From: CAUZEO01 sp963578625
Lineage (GTDB): Bacteria > Verrucomicrobiota > Kiritimatiellia > SLOV01
Reading direction: 5' to 3'
Assembly (NCBI GenBank): GCA_963578625.1
Contig: CAUZEO010000095.1
Coordinates: 1-14,954, forward strand
Length of the DNA stretch: 14,954 nt
Within the stretch, counting starts at the first letter, position 1. Every line of letters begins with the position of its first letter. The translations under genes were made by a program, and so were the position numbers. Shown piece by piece: positions 5,457 to 13,687 of the stretch. Below the pieces are notes generated by a model. The model was not told the DNA's origin and did no database searches. It worked only from the letters and a program-made list of their open reading frames with translations.

Positions 5457-7760
5457 ATGAGAAACTGTCCGTCCAATCAGTCAGATCCACGCAACCTGCT
5501 GCTGCCGGCGGCGAGTCTTCTCCTTTTCCTGCTCGGCGCCTCCCCCACCCTTGCTGCCTTCACGATCTTCCAGTCCGGTTTCGCCAACCGGGGGTCTTCC
5601 TGGGTTGATTACAACAACAATGGCTGGCTCGACCTCCATGACGGGACGACGCTATGGAGGAACAACAACGGCGCAAATTTCACCAGCGCCGGGGTGCTCG
5701 GCAGTGGCAATTCTTTCTGGGGCGATATCGATAATGACGGCTTCATCGACATCTACGGCGGCGTTGGTTACCTGATGCGTAACAACGGTGGCACCGGAAT
5801 CTTCCTTGAGCGGCCTTTTCCCACCCTGCCCATGGGGGAAAGCCAGGCCGCAAGCTGGGCTGACCACGACGGGGATGCATTTATCGACCTCTATGTGGGG
5901 GGCAACCAGGGCTCGACGGACGCCTTCGTGTCGAACAACCAGGGGACAAGCTTTACGAAAGGAGTAGAGTTTGCGGGCCGGTATGCACGAGGAATCACCT
6001 CCTGTGATTTCGACAAGGACGGGGATATCGATGTGTACGTGTCGCATTACTGGCAGGCTCCAAACCTTCTTTGGGTCAATAACGGGACAGGGGTATTCCT
6101 TGAGCAGGGCGCAACGTATGGCGTGGCGGGAGATCCGAACGTGGGGTCCGGGTATGCTCATACCATTGGTTCAGCCTGGGGCGACCTGGACAACGATGGG
6201 CACATCGACCTGTTTGTAGGAAACTTCAATCATCACGACTCTCGTATTTCAGAAGATTCAAAATTCCTGCGTAACCTTGGGCCAGGTGGAAGTTACAGGT
6301 TTGAGGACAAGAGCTCGTCTGCCGGCCTCGCCTGGCAGGAATCCTTTGCCTCCCCGGCGTTGGGCGATTACGACAACGATGGGGATCTGGACCTGTTTTT
6401 AACCACGGTGTACAACCATAATCACCCGGTGCTTTATCGAAACAACGGTAACTGGACGTTTAGCGACGTCACCGCGGAGGAAGGACTTTCAGGACTCAGC
6501 GACACCTATCAGGCGGCGTGGGGGGATTTCGATAACGATGGAGATCTGGATCTGGTTACCTACGGTCGAATCTATCAAAACACCTCGAGCGGAAACCATT
6601 GGCTAAAGGTCAGCCTGGAAGGGAATGGCACAACCGTAAACCGCTCAGCCATTGGGGCCCAGGTTCGAGTCCAGGTCGGAACCCAGATCCTGACTCGCCA
6701 AGTAGAGTCGGGCACCGGTGAGGGGAACACGAGTGAAATGACTCTTCACTTTGGCCTCGGCAGTTGGACCACGCCGGTGAATGTGGAAATATTCTGGCCC
6801 GATGGAACCACCCAGAACATCTACAACGTGGATGTTGACCAACAGATCTCACAGGACTCCCCCTCCGGCCAACCGCCGCCTCCGGCAAGGCCGATCGGGG
6901 ATCCCAGCCCCGCCAACAACTGGGACACGACCAGCGCGGTCAGCGTGCGGTGGGGGCGAGAGAAATCCAACCGCCCCTGGATCAGCGTGATCGATGGCAG
7001 CGGCATCGATTCGACCGGACAATATCACACGGACTGCCTGGAGGCCGATTGCGTAATGGACGCCAGCATGCCGGCGACCATGGGATTCGCAGGCAATGGA
7101 GTCACCCCGGCGCGCGGCGGCACCGTGGCCGGGTCCCAGTGGTTGGAGTTCGCCTTTGACGATATCTACCAAGTCACCGATATGCTGCTCTGGAACTACA
7201 ATGAAGACGCCGGCGGCAGCGCCCCGAATCCGAATCCTAATGTGAATTGGACCATGCAGGGAATGAAGAAAGTCACCATCCAGTACACAACGGTCGGCAA
7301 TGGCTCGGGATGGGGAAGCAACAATTCCGGCGACTGGACGACTCTCAGCGGCGGCTCCATGGTCCTGGCCCGCGCCACAGGGTCCAACCTGCAGACCGCC
7401 CAGACCATTCCCATAGACGACAGCGCCCGCTACGTCGTCATCACCTCAGCCAATGCGCCTGAAGCGAATTTCATGAACGACTTCAGTGTGAGCAGCACAT
7501 CCACCGAGGCGGCACTCAGCGAAGTTCGGTTTATGGCGCTGGCTAATGTCGAAATCACCCGCACGGAAGTTCGTGGCGACACGTTTTTTCGATTCCAGAG
7601 CGAGGCGGGTAAAACGTACCGGCTCGAACGGGCCACCACGATGTCTCCACCGGATTGGACCGCGACCGGTTGCGTCGTAGATGGAGACGGGACGCAGATG
7701 GACGCATTCGACCCGGCGGGGTATTCGGCATCGAATTTCTATCGCATCATGGGAAAATGA
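5457..7760 (+). CDS. Secreted FG-GAP/UnbV protein with discoidin-like and C-terminal sandwich modules
   Basis: The 767-residue product has a signal peptide (Leu/Ala-rich core about 14-33, probable cleavage near 'TLAA' 31-34). Seven FG-GAP/VCBS repeats follow, each with a DxDxDG-type calcium loop starting at residues 51, 90, 136, 184, 243, 304 and 357. An ASPIC/UnbV domain spans about 379-465 ('HWLKVSLEGNG', 'NRSAIGAQVRV', 'VNVEIFWPDGT'). A Pro-rich hinge (469-479) leads to a discoidin-like domain (480-695: 'VIDGSGID', 'LLWNYNE', 'GMKKVTIQYTT', 'ALSEVRFM'). The last 70 residues carry 'SEAGKTYRLERA ... DW ... FYRIMGK'. It is probably an extracellular or surface propeller that binds a carbohydrate or polymer. 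The ATG at 5457 is chosen because the 36 codons before it are a dispersed repeat and the signal peptide follows directly; no good Shine-Dalgarno is visible. Both terminal modules recur in the next two genes. Confidence 0.92.
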   Translation: MRNCPSNQSDPRNLLLPAASLLLFLLGASPTLAAFTIFQSGFANRGSSWVDYNNNGWLDLHDGTTLWRNNNGANFTSAGVLGSGNSFWGDIDNDGFIDIYGGVGYLMRNNGGTGIFLERPFPTLPMGESQAASWADHDGDAFIDLYVGGNQGSTDAFVSNNQGTSFTKGVEFAGRYARGITSCDFDKDGDIDVYVSHYWQAPNLLWVNNGTGVFLEQGATYGVAGDPNVGSGYAHTIGSAWGDLDNDGHIDLFVGNFNHHDSRISEDSKFLRNLGPGGSYRFEDKSSSAGLAWQESFASPALGDYDNDGDLDLFLTTVYNHNHPVLYRNNGNWTFSDVTAEEGLSGLSDTYQAAWGDFDNDGDLDLVTYGRIYQNTSSGNHWLKVSLEGNGTTVNRSAIGAQVRVQVGTQILTRQVESGTGEGNTSEMTLHFGLGSWTTPVNVEIFWPDGTTQNIYNVDVDQQISQDSPSGQPPPPARPIGDPSPANNWDTTSAVSVRWGREKSNRPWISVIDGSGIDSTGQYHTDCLEADCVMDASMPATMGFAGNGVTPARGGTVAGSQWLEFAFDDIYQVTDMLLWNYNEDAGGSAPNPNPNVNWTMQGMKKVTIQYTTVGNGSGWGSNNSGDWTTLSGGSMVLARATGSNLQTAQTIPIDDSARYVVITSANAPEANFMNDFSVSSTSTEAALSEVRFMALANVEITRTEVRGDTFFRFQSEAGKTYRLERATTMSPPDWTATGCVVDGDGTQMDAFDPAGYSASNFYRIMGK

Positions 7761-7880
7761 GGGGATTGGGAATTTCCGGGTTCGGATTTTTTCAGCAACG
7801 CAGCGAAAGTCGCGGTCAACAACACTACGGAGTATGCGATACAGCATTTTCCCGTGGGCAACCATCCGTCCCTCGGCAAG

Positions 7881-8801
7881 TTACTCTACGGTGATGCGGT
7901 AGATCTGGACCGGTGCGGTCCCCGACATGTCGCTGAATTGCATGGTGCTCCCGCTTCCGACGATGTAAGCATCGGCATCGGTCCACTCGGGCGAAGTTGC
8001 ACGGGGCGATTTCTGAAGCCGATACGTATTCCCCGCGGCGCTGGGGAACTCGATGATCGCGGCATCCGTGGCGTTGATAACGGAGTGAGAAATCGGCGAG
8101 GGCGCGGCATAGAACCGCACTTCACTCAGTCCGGCATCGTCGTTGCCGCACGAGGCCGACAGCTTTTCGCAAACCCAACTCAAGTCCATTGAATCGGTCG
8201 AGGTGGTAATCAGGACGTACTTGGCGAAGGTTCCGCCGAAATCGACCACGACATTCTGCGTGCGAGGCTGGCCCGGATCGTAGACATCAAAATCGCCGGA
8301 AAAAATTTCCGTCCAGTCGGCTGGATCCGTGCTGCCCCAGCCTCCGGGTCCATCTACGTTTGTGTATTCGATGCGAGCATTCCTGATTCCCATGGCACTC
8401 CATGCATAGCCGGTCGACTGCCCTTCCGCGTAGTTCCAGATCCACATCTCGGTCAGTTCATGGGCCTGTTCGAATGCAAATTCAATCCAGTGGCCAGCAG
8501 GCGACACGCCGAATCGGTCCGGGCCCGCCGGATCCAGGCTGAGCCACATGTCACCGGGGCTATTGTTGTGGGTGTCACCGGATGCGTCCACGCCGGCGCC
8601 GTTGATCGTGTCCATGGCCAGCCGGCTACCGCCGGAATGCTCGCTGCCGACGCGTGCGGTCACGGCGCTGGTGGTATCCCAACCGCTGCCCGTGTCCCCG
8701 ACAAAACCCCGGGGAGCGCCAGAGACCGAAGAACCGATCAAGGCAGTAAACAGAGCTGTCCCTATGACTTTTCCCCGCATTTGGACTCTCATATATACCA
8801 T
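7881..8801 (-). CDS. Small secreted protein made of discoidin-like and C-terminal sandwich modules
   Basis: The product has up to 306 residues: a signal peptide (hydrophobic core 12-28, cleavage probably after Ala29 in 'VSGAPRG'), then a discoidin-like domain (36-231), then the C-terminal module (about 240-306, 'SAAGNTYRLQKS ... EW ... YRITVE'). The discoidin-like part shares 'WDTTSAV', 'ELTEMWIWNYAE', 'MGIRNARIEYTNV', 'DWTEIFSGD' and 'GLSEVRFY' with its neighbours. There is no enzyme domain, so it looks like a free-standing binding protein. Start choice is uncertain: ATG codons at 8801, 8792 and 8780 all precede the signal peptide, and a promoter-like element (8820-8792) would favour 8780. 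It lies 55 bases after the large hydrolase-like gene on the same strand and converges on the FG-GAP gene across 120 bases with no clear terminator. Confidence 0.86.
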   Translation of the reverse strand: MVYMRVQMRGKVIGTALFTALIGSSVSGAPRGFVGDTGSGWDTTSAVTARVGSEHSGGSRLAMDTINGAGVDASGDTHNNSPGDMWLSLDPAGPDRFGVSPAGHWIEFAFEQAHELTEMWIWNYAEGQSTGYAWSAMGIRNARIEYTNVDGPGGWGSTDPADWTEIFSGDFDVYDPGQPRTQNVVVDFGGTFAKYVLITTSTDSMDLSWVCEKLSASCGNDDAGLSEVRFYAAPSPISHSVINATDAAIIEFPSAAGNTYRLQKSPRATSPEWTDADAYIVGSGSTMQFSDMSGTAPVQIYRITVE

Positions 8802-8820
8802 ACCCCGCTGTAGTTTTCAA
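8792..8820 (-). promoter_or_regulatory. Candidate promoter ahead of the small secreted-protein gene
   Basis: On the minus strand TTGAAA (8820-8815), a 17-base spacer and TATATA (8797-8792) resemble a sigma-70 promoter. If real, transcription would start near 8785, inside the longer reading, and translation would begin at the ATG at 8780 with almost no leader. If not, the gene is simply read through from the large upstream gene. Confidence 0.3.
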
Positions 8821-8856
8821 ACCCTGCTTCCACCGGCACGGGGCCGGCGGGGAGCT

Positions 8857-11800
8857 TCACGGTGCGGGACTGGCCCGTACTCGGAAGATCAGATGATCCC
8901 AGTTGGTCGAATCAAATATGTACATGTTGGTCGGTGTCGTGGCCGGTAATCCAGTGATTATCTGGATATAGAATTCTGCCCCGTTGGTTGAAAGATCGAC
9001 CGTGTATGTACGGCCCAACTCGCTTGGCCAGGTGAGGATCATGTCGTTGGGATCCACCATTGAGGGCGCGATCGATACGATAAGATCCTGGGCTGGCACA
9101 AGGGGCGTCGGCGTGCCGAAAAAACGAATCTCACTCAGACCCACTTCGGGGAAAACGCCGTTGCTGTGGTTTTTCTCCACGCCATAATCAGTAGTGATGA
9201 CAACCAGCCGGGCGGAGATGCCGCCCAGCGGCAGCGACAGGTCGCGTAAGCTGTCGCCGTTGCCGTTGGCGGACGCACTCGGGATCTGTCCGTCGTAGAC
9301 CAGCGTCCAATCGCCCGCGGTGAAGCCTCCGGAAGTGGAGACCTCGATTTTCACTTCCTTCATCCCGAACGCGGTATTGTGCAGCTCGTTGTAGTTCCAG
9401 ATCCAGATCTCATCCAGATCGTAGGTATCGTCCAGCGTATATTCCACCCAATGGCTGCCCACCGCGGTGCCGACGCGCGTCACCGGTCCGGGGTTATTTC
9501 CGCTGAGCGACATGGTGCTGTTTACATTCAAGTGGGTATGCAACAAGCCGGTCGCCGCGTCCATGCCACTGCCGTCGATCGACTGGACCCAGGACCGCAT
9601 ACCGTGGGCACTCGAAGCGCGAACCGATATGCCGCCGGCGCTGCTCCACCCGTTGCCGAAATTCGGGCCGCCGATCGGGTCCAGGTTTTCGGTGATCACA
9701 TCGAAGGACGGCTGTTTCCAATCCGTGACGTCCGGACCCAACACTTCGCCGTCCACGACAAATTCAATAAACACATGCTGATCGGCAAACTGCGTGAGAT
9801 CCACATCGAACGGGAAAAGGGAGAAGGGAGGCCCGGAACCAGCGCCCAGCCGCAGCACTTCAATGCCGTTCACCTTGATCGAGGCATCCGGGTCTGACCA
9901 GATCGAGGAGTCACGCATGCCCCACTCGCCGGTGGCGCGGATGCTGGTGGACGCCGGAAACTTCCCGTTGAACAATCCGGCACCGGCCACCTGGGCGAAG
10001 AAACTATTCGGGTAGATGCTGTCCGTCTCGGATAGCAGCGTCGACTTGTGCAGCGGACGGGTCCACGGGATATTCGCCCACAATCCCGAGATCAACTGCT
10101 GCGAGCGCTGGTGGACGATCAGTTCGGACGGATTCCCCACCGGGGCGCTTGCAGGGATGGACGCCGTATCGGTATTGCGATCCACGACAATCTCCACACC
10201 GTCCAGATACACATTGTAATCATCCTCCACGAAAGCGGTCATGGTTCCGGAACCGGTGAAGTAAAGCCGGAAGTACTCATCGTCGGTTCCGATCTCCTGC
10301 GGAATGATGCGCCGCACCGAGTTCAGATATGGGAGAAAACTCGGAGGAACGGACGTGATGTGAAAACGGTTCGGACCCAGGGTCACGGCAGGATCCATGA
10401 AGTAGCTCGTTCCGGGATTGAGCCCCAGAAGCGTTGATCCATTGTAGATCAGCCAGTCCTCTACCGCGCCCGGGCCGGAGTAGGTGGTAATGTTTTCGTG
10501 GCGCAAACCGAACTCCTGCATCGGCTGACCCGGTTCGAATACCTGGAGGCTGCGCGTGGTCGCGGTGGTTTGGAAAAACGCGACCACTCCGCCGGGGCCG
10601 GTAAATGCAGAAAGTTGGTTGGAACCGAGAGGCTGCGCGGTAGCGGGAGAAAGATTGTAGTCCGCGAATGCATTGGCGATCTCCAGCCAGGTCGACTCGC
10701 GGCTCGCGCCCGGCACGAAGTGTCCCCACCCCATAAATTGATCCAGCAGGTCCACCTGGGTCGGCTCATAAAACGATCCTTCCGGCACGATCTTGATGAA
10801 GCGCGAGAAAATATGCCCGCTGAGGGGATGCCCAAGGTCAAGCGTAGTGAGCGCGAAGCAGGCGTGACGCGATGACATCGGGTTGAACTGTTCAGTCTGG
10901 ATGACCACGCCGGGATAGGCTGCCTTGATCTCCTGCATGAGAAGCTGGACGCCCTCGATCCCGGTCACGCCGTTGACAAAGAATTTTCCCAGCAACCCGT
11001 TGGTCTGGTCGAGATAGATCACGGAGGCACCGGCGGCGACGACGTTGGAAATGGCCTGAACCAAGTGCGCGCGCCAGGGCGCATAGGCCGCGGAACAATA
11101 AACGAGGGTAGCGGTCCCGTCATAAATCGGGCTCCCTCCCCCATCCGTTCCAGTTTGGAAAAACCCCGGTTCGAATTGCTGGACCAGAGCGGTATTGCTT
11201 CGGTCAATACTCCCGACATTGACGTGAACCCCCACGTGAAATCCATCCGAATTGGCCTGCTGAAGCCAGGACACCGCTTGGGGTGTCGGATCGTAATCGG
11301 GGTAGCCTACATCGAAGCCGAAAAACCGGTATTCGGCCTGCCGGCCCAGGTAGGTCTTGGCGGGCGTAACCTTCGTCGTCAGATCGGCAAGCGCCGCGAA
11401 ATCTGTCGCGACCGAGTACGCCTGGTTTCGAATATCGTTCACCCAGGTTTCCGGTTTCTGATCAAGAGGAACAAAACCAAGTTCGTTTTCCATCCAGTCG
11501 ATATAAGGATTGACCGCGTTCGGCCAGTTGCCGCTGTAGGTTCTGAATCGGATCTCGTACATCTCCGGCGCAGAAGTCGGCTGATGCATATAACCGCGCG
11601 AGAACATGATTTCGGCCTTGGTTCCCTGGCCAAATCCCCGGATGACCGAAGGACCAATATTGAGATCCCGCCCCTCCACGATCCAGCCGCTGTTCACGCC
11701 CTCGAAAAGAGCCACGAGAGGCTGCACCGCCGACTGCGGCATCTGCAGCTTGTTGGGATCACCGAACGATCCGTTCCAGACCGAGTTGAAAGTTTCCGCA

Positions 11801-12279
11801 ATTCCGTTGTGCTCTACCATCACGAGTTGGTAACTGGCGATATCGCATCCTTCGATCAGAAACGAAAACATTTGAGCAGTACTGCCGGGCACCGCGGAAG
11901 TTCGAAGAACCAGCTCGGATCCCTCGATCGACCAGTCGATTTCCCAACTGATCCCCCCGGCCCATGTCAGGTGGTAGGTCAAGTTGGTTAAGGTACTGGA
12001 AGTCAAGGTAACGTCTGCCTGTGCCAGGTTCAGTTGGGTAGATCCGAATACAGGCAGGACCGACGTGAGAAAGGCCGGGTTATTGTTCACCAATTTGAAG
12101 TTGGCGGTACTTTCAACCAGTTCGTAGAGAAAACCGCCCTGGACCTTCGCCGTCAGCTTCGCGTTACTCAGCGACGCACGGTTGCCCAGATCCTGCCAGT
12201 TCAACGCGTCTGCGAGGCCGGGGAGCAGTGACAAGACTCCAACGAGAACAAACGTACTATACAACTTGCCTGATCGCAT
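8857..12279 (-). CDS. Large secreted glycoside-hydrolase-like protein with discoidin-like and C-terminal sandwich modules
   Basis: The 1140-residue product begins with a signal peptide (core 8-20, 'ADA' 23-25). Residues 27-250 are beta-rich, like the N-terminal sandwich of large glycosidases. Residues 280-540 look like a (beta/alpha)8 barrel: 'YRFFGFDVGYPDYDP' (317-331), 'GFHVGVHVNVGSID' (346-359), 'GASVIYLDQTNG' (417-428) and 'GVVIQTEQFNP' (457-467). Asp424 and Glu463 are the best candidate catalytic acids, judged by position in strand ends. Residues 550-860 are further beta-sandwich. A discoidin-like domain (866-1055: 'SIDGSGMD', 'EIWIWNYNE', 'FGMKEVKIEV', 'VGLSEIRFFG') and a divergent C-terminal module (1064-1140) close the chain. 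I cannot assign a GH family; distant clan GH-D or DUF6259-like barrels are possible. The start at 12279 is chosen because the signal peptide begins there and AGGAAGGAAG lies 11 bases upstream; the longer frame to 12546 reads through a palindromic repeat. Confidence 0.88.
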   Translation of the reverse strand: MRSGKLYSTFVLVGVLSLLPGLADALNWQDLGNRASLSNAKLTAKVQGGFLYELVESTANFKLVNNNPAFLTSVLPVFGSTQLNLAQADVTLTSSTLTNLTYHLTWAGGISWEIDWSIEGSELVLRTSAVPGSTAQMFSFLIEGCDIASYQLVMVEHNGIAETFNSVWNGSFGDPNKLQMPQSAVQPLVALFEGVNSGWIVEGRDLNIGPSVIRGFGQGTKAEIMFSRGYMHQPTSAPEMYEIRFRTYSGNWPNAVNPYIDWMENELGFVPLDQKPETWVNDIRNQAYSVATDFAALADLTTKVTPAKTYLGRQAEYRFFGFDVGYPDYDPTPQAVSWLQQANSDGFHVGVHVNVGSIDRSNTALVQQFEPGFFQTGTDGGGSPIYDGTATLVYCSAAYAPWRAHLVQAISNVVAAGASVIYLDQTNGLLGKFFVNGVTGIEGVQLLMQEIKAAYPGVVIQTEQFNPMSSRHACFALTTLDLGHPLSGHIFSRFIKIVPEGSFYEPTQVDLLDQFMGWGHFVPGASRESTWLEIANAFADYNLSPATAQPLGSNQLSAFTGPGGVVAFFQTTATTRSLQVFEPGQPMQEFGLRHENITTYSGPGAVEDWLIYNGSTLLGLNPGTSYFMDPAVTLGPNRFHITSVPPSFLPYLNSVRRIIPQEIGTDDEYFRLYFTGSGTMTAFVEDDYNVYLDGVEIVVDRNTDTASIPASAPVGNPSELIVHQRSQQLISGLWANIPWTRPLHKSTLLSETDSIYPNSFFAQVAGAGLFNGKFPASTSIRATGEWGMRDSSIWSDPDASIKVNGIEVLRLGAGSGPPFSLFPFDVDLTQFADQHVFIEFVVDGEVLGPDVTDWKQPSFDVITENLDPIGGPNFGNGWSSAGGISVRASSAHGMRSWVQSIDGSGMDAATGLLHTHLNVNSTMSLSGNNPGPVTRVGTAVGSHWVEYTLDDTYDLDEIWIWNYNELHNTAFGMKEVKIEVSTSGGFTAGDWTLVYDGQIPSASANGNGDSLRDLSLPLGGISARLVVITTDYGVEKNHSNGVFPEVGLSEIRFFGTPTPLVPAQDLIVSIAPSMVDPNDMILTWPSELGRTYTVDLSTNGAEFYIQIITGLPATTPTNMYIFDSTNWDHLIFRVRASPAP

Positions 12280-12697
12280 CACCGATGAGTCTTCCTTCCT
12301 GCGAGCCAATCGAATCTTGAACCTCGGGATTACGCGCTGAAGGCGCAACCTCACCGTCGCCTGGGGCAACGACAGGGCAGGCTGAAGGCCTGCTTGACCA
12401 CAGTGAATCAGGCCGCCAGCCTGCAGCCACTCCCATCCTTTCCTGGGGCGCTGCCCCAGGCGACGGTGAGGGTGCGCCGTTGGCGCGTGTTTCGTTAGGC
12501 TCGGTGCCCGCATACCTGAACCCACCATCGTATTTGATTGTAGCACTTTACCACAAGCAACGAATTAATCCAACCAAACGGCATTTTTTTGCGGATTTTA
12601 CGTGTAGATATTCCATCCGCGAGCCAAGATATCGCTTCTAAAGATGAGTTTCCTGAATTTCTTGGACTTGCAGGATGGAATAGCCATAGTGGCCGCC
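12280..12697. other. Divergent intergenic region containing a palindromic element
   Basis: These 418 bases separate the large secreted-protein gene (minus) from the propeller glycosidase (plus). Next to the minus gene is its AGGAAGGAAG ribosome site (12291-12300). The middle is filled by the palindromic element at 12332-12488. The right part (12540-12643) is AT-rich with a T7 run and could hold the plus-strand promoter, but no convincing hexamer pair was found. Codons from 12644 to 12697 are open but are not clearly protein. Confidence 0.6.
12332..12488. repeat. 157-base palindromic element (REP/MITE-like)
   Basis: The left arm 12332-12368 and right arm 12452-12488 are inverted copies matching at 33 of 37 positions, with an exact 20-base core (12349-12368 and 12452-12471). 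The 83-base centre holds a second hairpin, GCAGGC-TGAAG-GCCTGC (12377-12393). The right arm overlaps a third, CCTGGGGC-GCT-GCCCCAGG (12442-12460), so alternative folds are possible. No open frame in it looks like protein. The 'AGGCTGAAGGCCTGC' text is of the kind found in dispersed palindromes of PVC-type genomes. Confidence 0.8.
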
Positions 12698-13687
12698 ATG
12701 ACCGGATTGACCACCATCCAAACAGAATACGGTGACGTTCAACTGGGGACCTTCGAAGAAGTGTTGAAGGTTCCGGGACGGTACTTTAACGACCACTGCC
12801 TGATCCTGGCGGGTGACACCTGGCACCTGTTCTCCATCGTCGGCAACGCGGAGACCGTGCCGGAAACGCCTTCCTTCCCCGCCGACGAAACGAGCACCGC
12901 CCATGCGACGAGCAAGGATCTCCGGACATGGAAAGTACATCCCGATGTCCTCCACAAAAGCGGAAAGTGGCCGGAAGAAGGTTGCGCTTTCGCACCCAAC
13001 GTAATCGAGCATCGCGGGTTGTACTACATGCTCTACACCTCAACGGACGCGCGCCGAATTCAACGATTGAACCTGGCCACGTCAACGGATCTTTTCGACT
13101 GGAAGAAGTACCAGGGCAACCCGGTCATCGTCCCATCCGTGTCCTGGGCCGAGTGGCCTGACTTTACGGTTCACGAACCGGACCCGAACGAGTCCTTCGG
13201 CGGCTGCCGGGATCCGCATCTCCTCAAACTGGAAGACGGCCGATTCGTCGCCTACTGGGTATCACGGCTTCGCCCCGACAAGTTCGGCGAAGGCACGGTC
13301 GGTGTGGCCGCCTCCATCTCTCACGACCTGATTCACTGGCAGGAAGTCGGTCCGGTGTACTGGAGAAAACAATTTCACCGGCCTCTCACGCTTGAGGTGG
13401 AGTCGCCCGAAGTCATTTTCAAAGATGGGAAGTATTGGCTCTTTTTCAAGCACGGGTGGTGGACGTGGTACGTGGCGTCGGACGATCCGTTCGATTTTAC
13501 GAAGGGTGAAGCAAAGAGACTTGGCTACGCACACGCCCCGGAGATTTTTGAGTGGGAAAACCAGTGGTGGATTACCCACTGCAATTCCTTCCCGGACGAC
13601 TTTAAACGCGAACGCTCCAGCCCCGCTCGCGGACTTTATATCGGACATATCGATTGGCCGGAAGGCGGAGAGCCGGAGTTGCAGTGA
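12698..13687 (+). CDS. Cytoplasmic GH43/GH32-like five-bladed propeller glycosidase
   Basis: The 329-residue product has the length and motif order of single-domain five-bladed beta-propeller glycosidases. 'RYFNDHCLI..GDTWHLFSIVG' (29-49) carries the first acidic residue, Asp32. 'EGCAFAPNVI' (94-103) and 'LYYMLYTSTD' (108-117) form blade two. 'GGCRDPHLL' (168-176) holds the 'RDP' transition-state-stabiliser motif. 'LEVESPEVIFKDGKYWLFF' (232-250) holds the likely acid/base (Glu235 or Glu238). 'AHAPEIFEWENQWWITHC' (279-295) is the fifth blade. There is no signal peptide, so it would act on oligosaccharides or glycosides inside the cell. The exact family (43, 32 or a relative such as 130) is not decided. 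The ATG at 12698 is preferred because the 18 codons from the alternative ATG at 12644 do not look like fold; neither has a strong ribosome site. The DegT aminotransferase follows 73 bases after its stop. Confidence 0.87.
   Translation: MTGLTTIQTEYGDVQLGTFEEVLKVPGRYFNDHCLILAGDTWHLFSIVGNAETVPETPSFPADETSTAHATSKDLRTWKVHPDVLHKSGKWPEEGCAFAPNVIEHRGLYYMLYTSTDARRIQRLNLATSTDLFDWKKYQGNPVIVPSVSWAEWPDFTVHEPDPNESFGGCRDPHLLKLEDGRFVAYWVSRLRPDKFGEGTVGVAASISHDLIHWQEVGPVYWRKQFHRPLTLEVESPEVIFKDGKYWLFFKHGWWTWYVASDDPFDFTKGEAKRLGYAHAPEIFEWENQWWITHCNSFPDDFKRERSSPARGLYIGHIDWPEGGEPELQ

Noticed and set aside
7761..7880. Search for a bidirectional terminator between convergent genes
   Set aside because: Only a 4-base stem (GCGA/TCGC) was found, with no T tract at the right place on either strand.
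8833..8847. CCGGC-ACGGG-GCCGG hairpin between the two minus-strand secreted-protein genes
   Set aside because: A 5-base GC stem without a following T run is not enough for a terminator or attenuator call in GC-rich DNA.
11065..11991. A 308-codon plus-strand open frame
   Set aside because: It is wholly antisense to the signal-peptide-bearing large secreted protein and contains no recognisable motif.
12280..12546. N-terminal 89 residues of the long frame ahead of the large secreted protein
   Set aside because: They are translated from the palindromic element and its flank, and a clean signal peptide with an upstream ribosome site begins at 12279.
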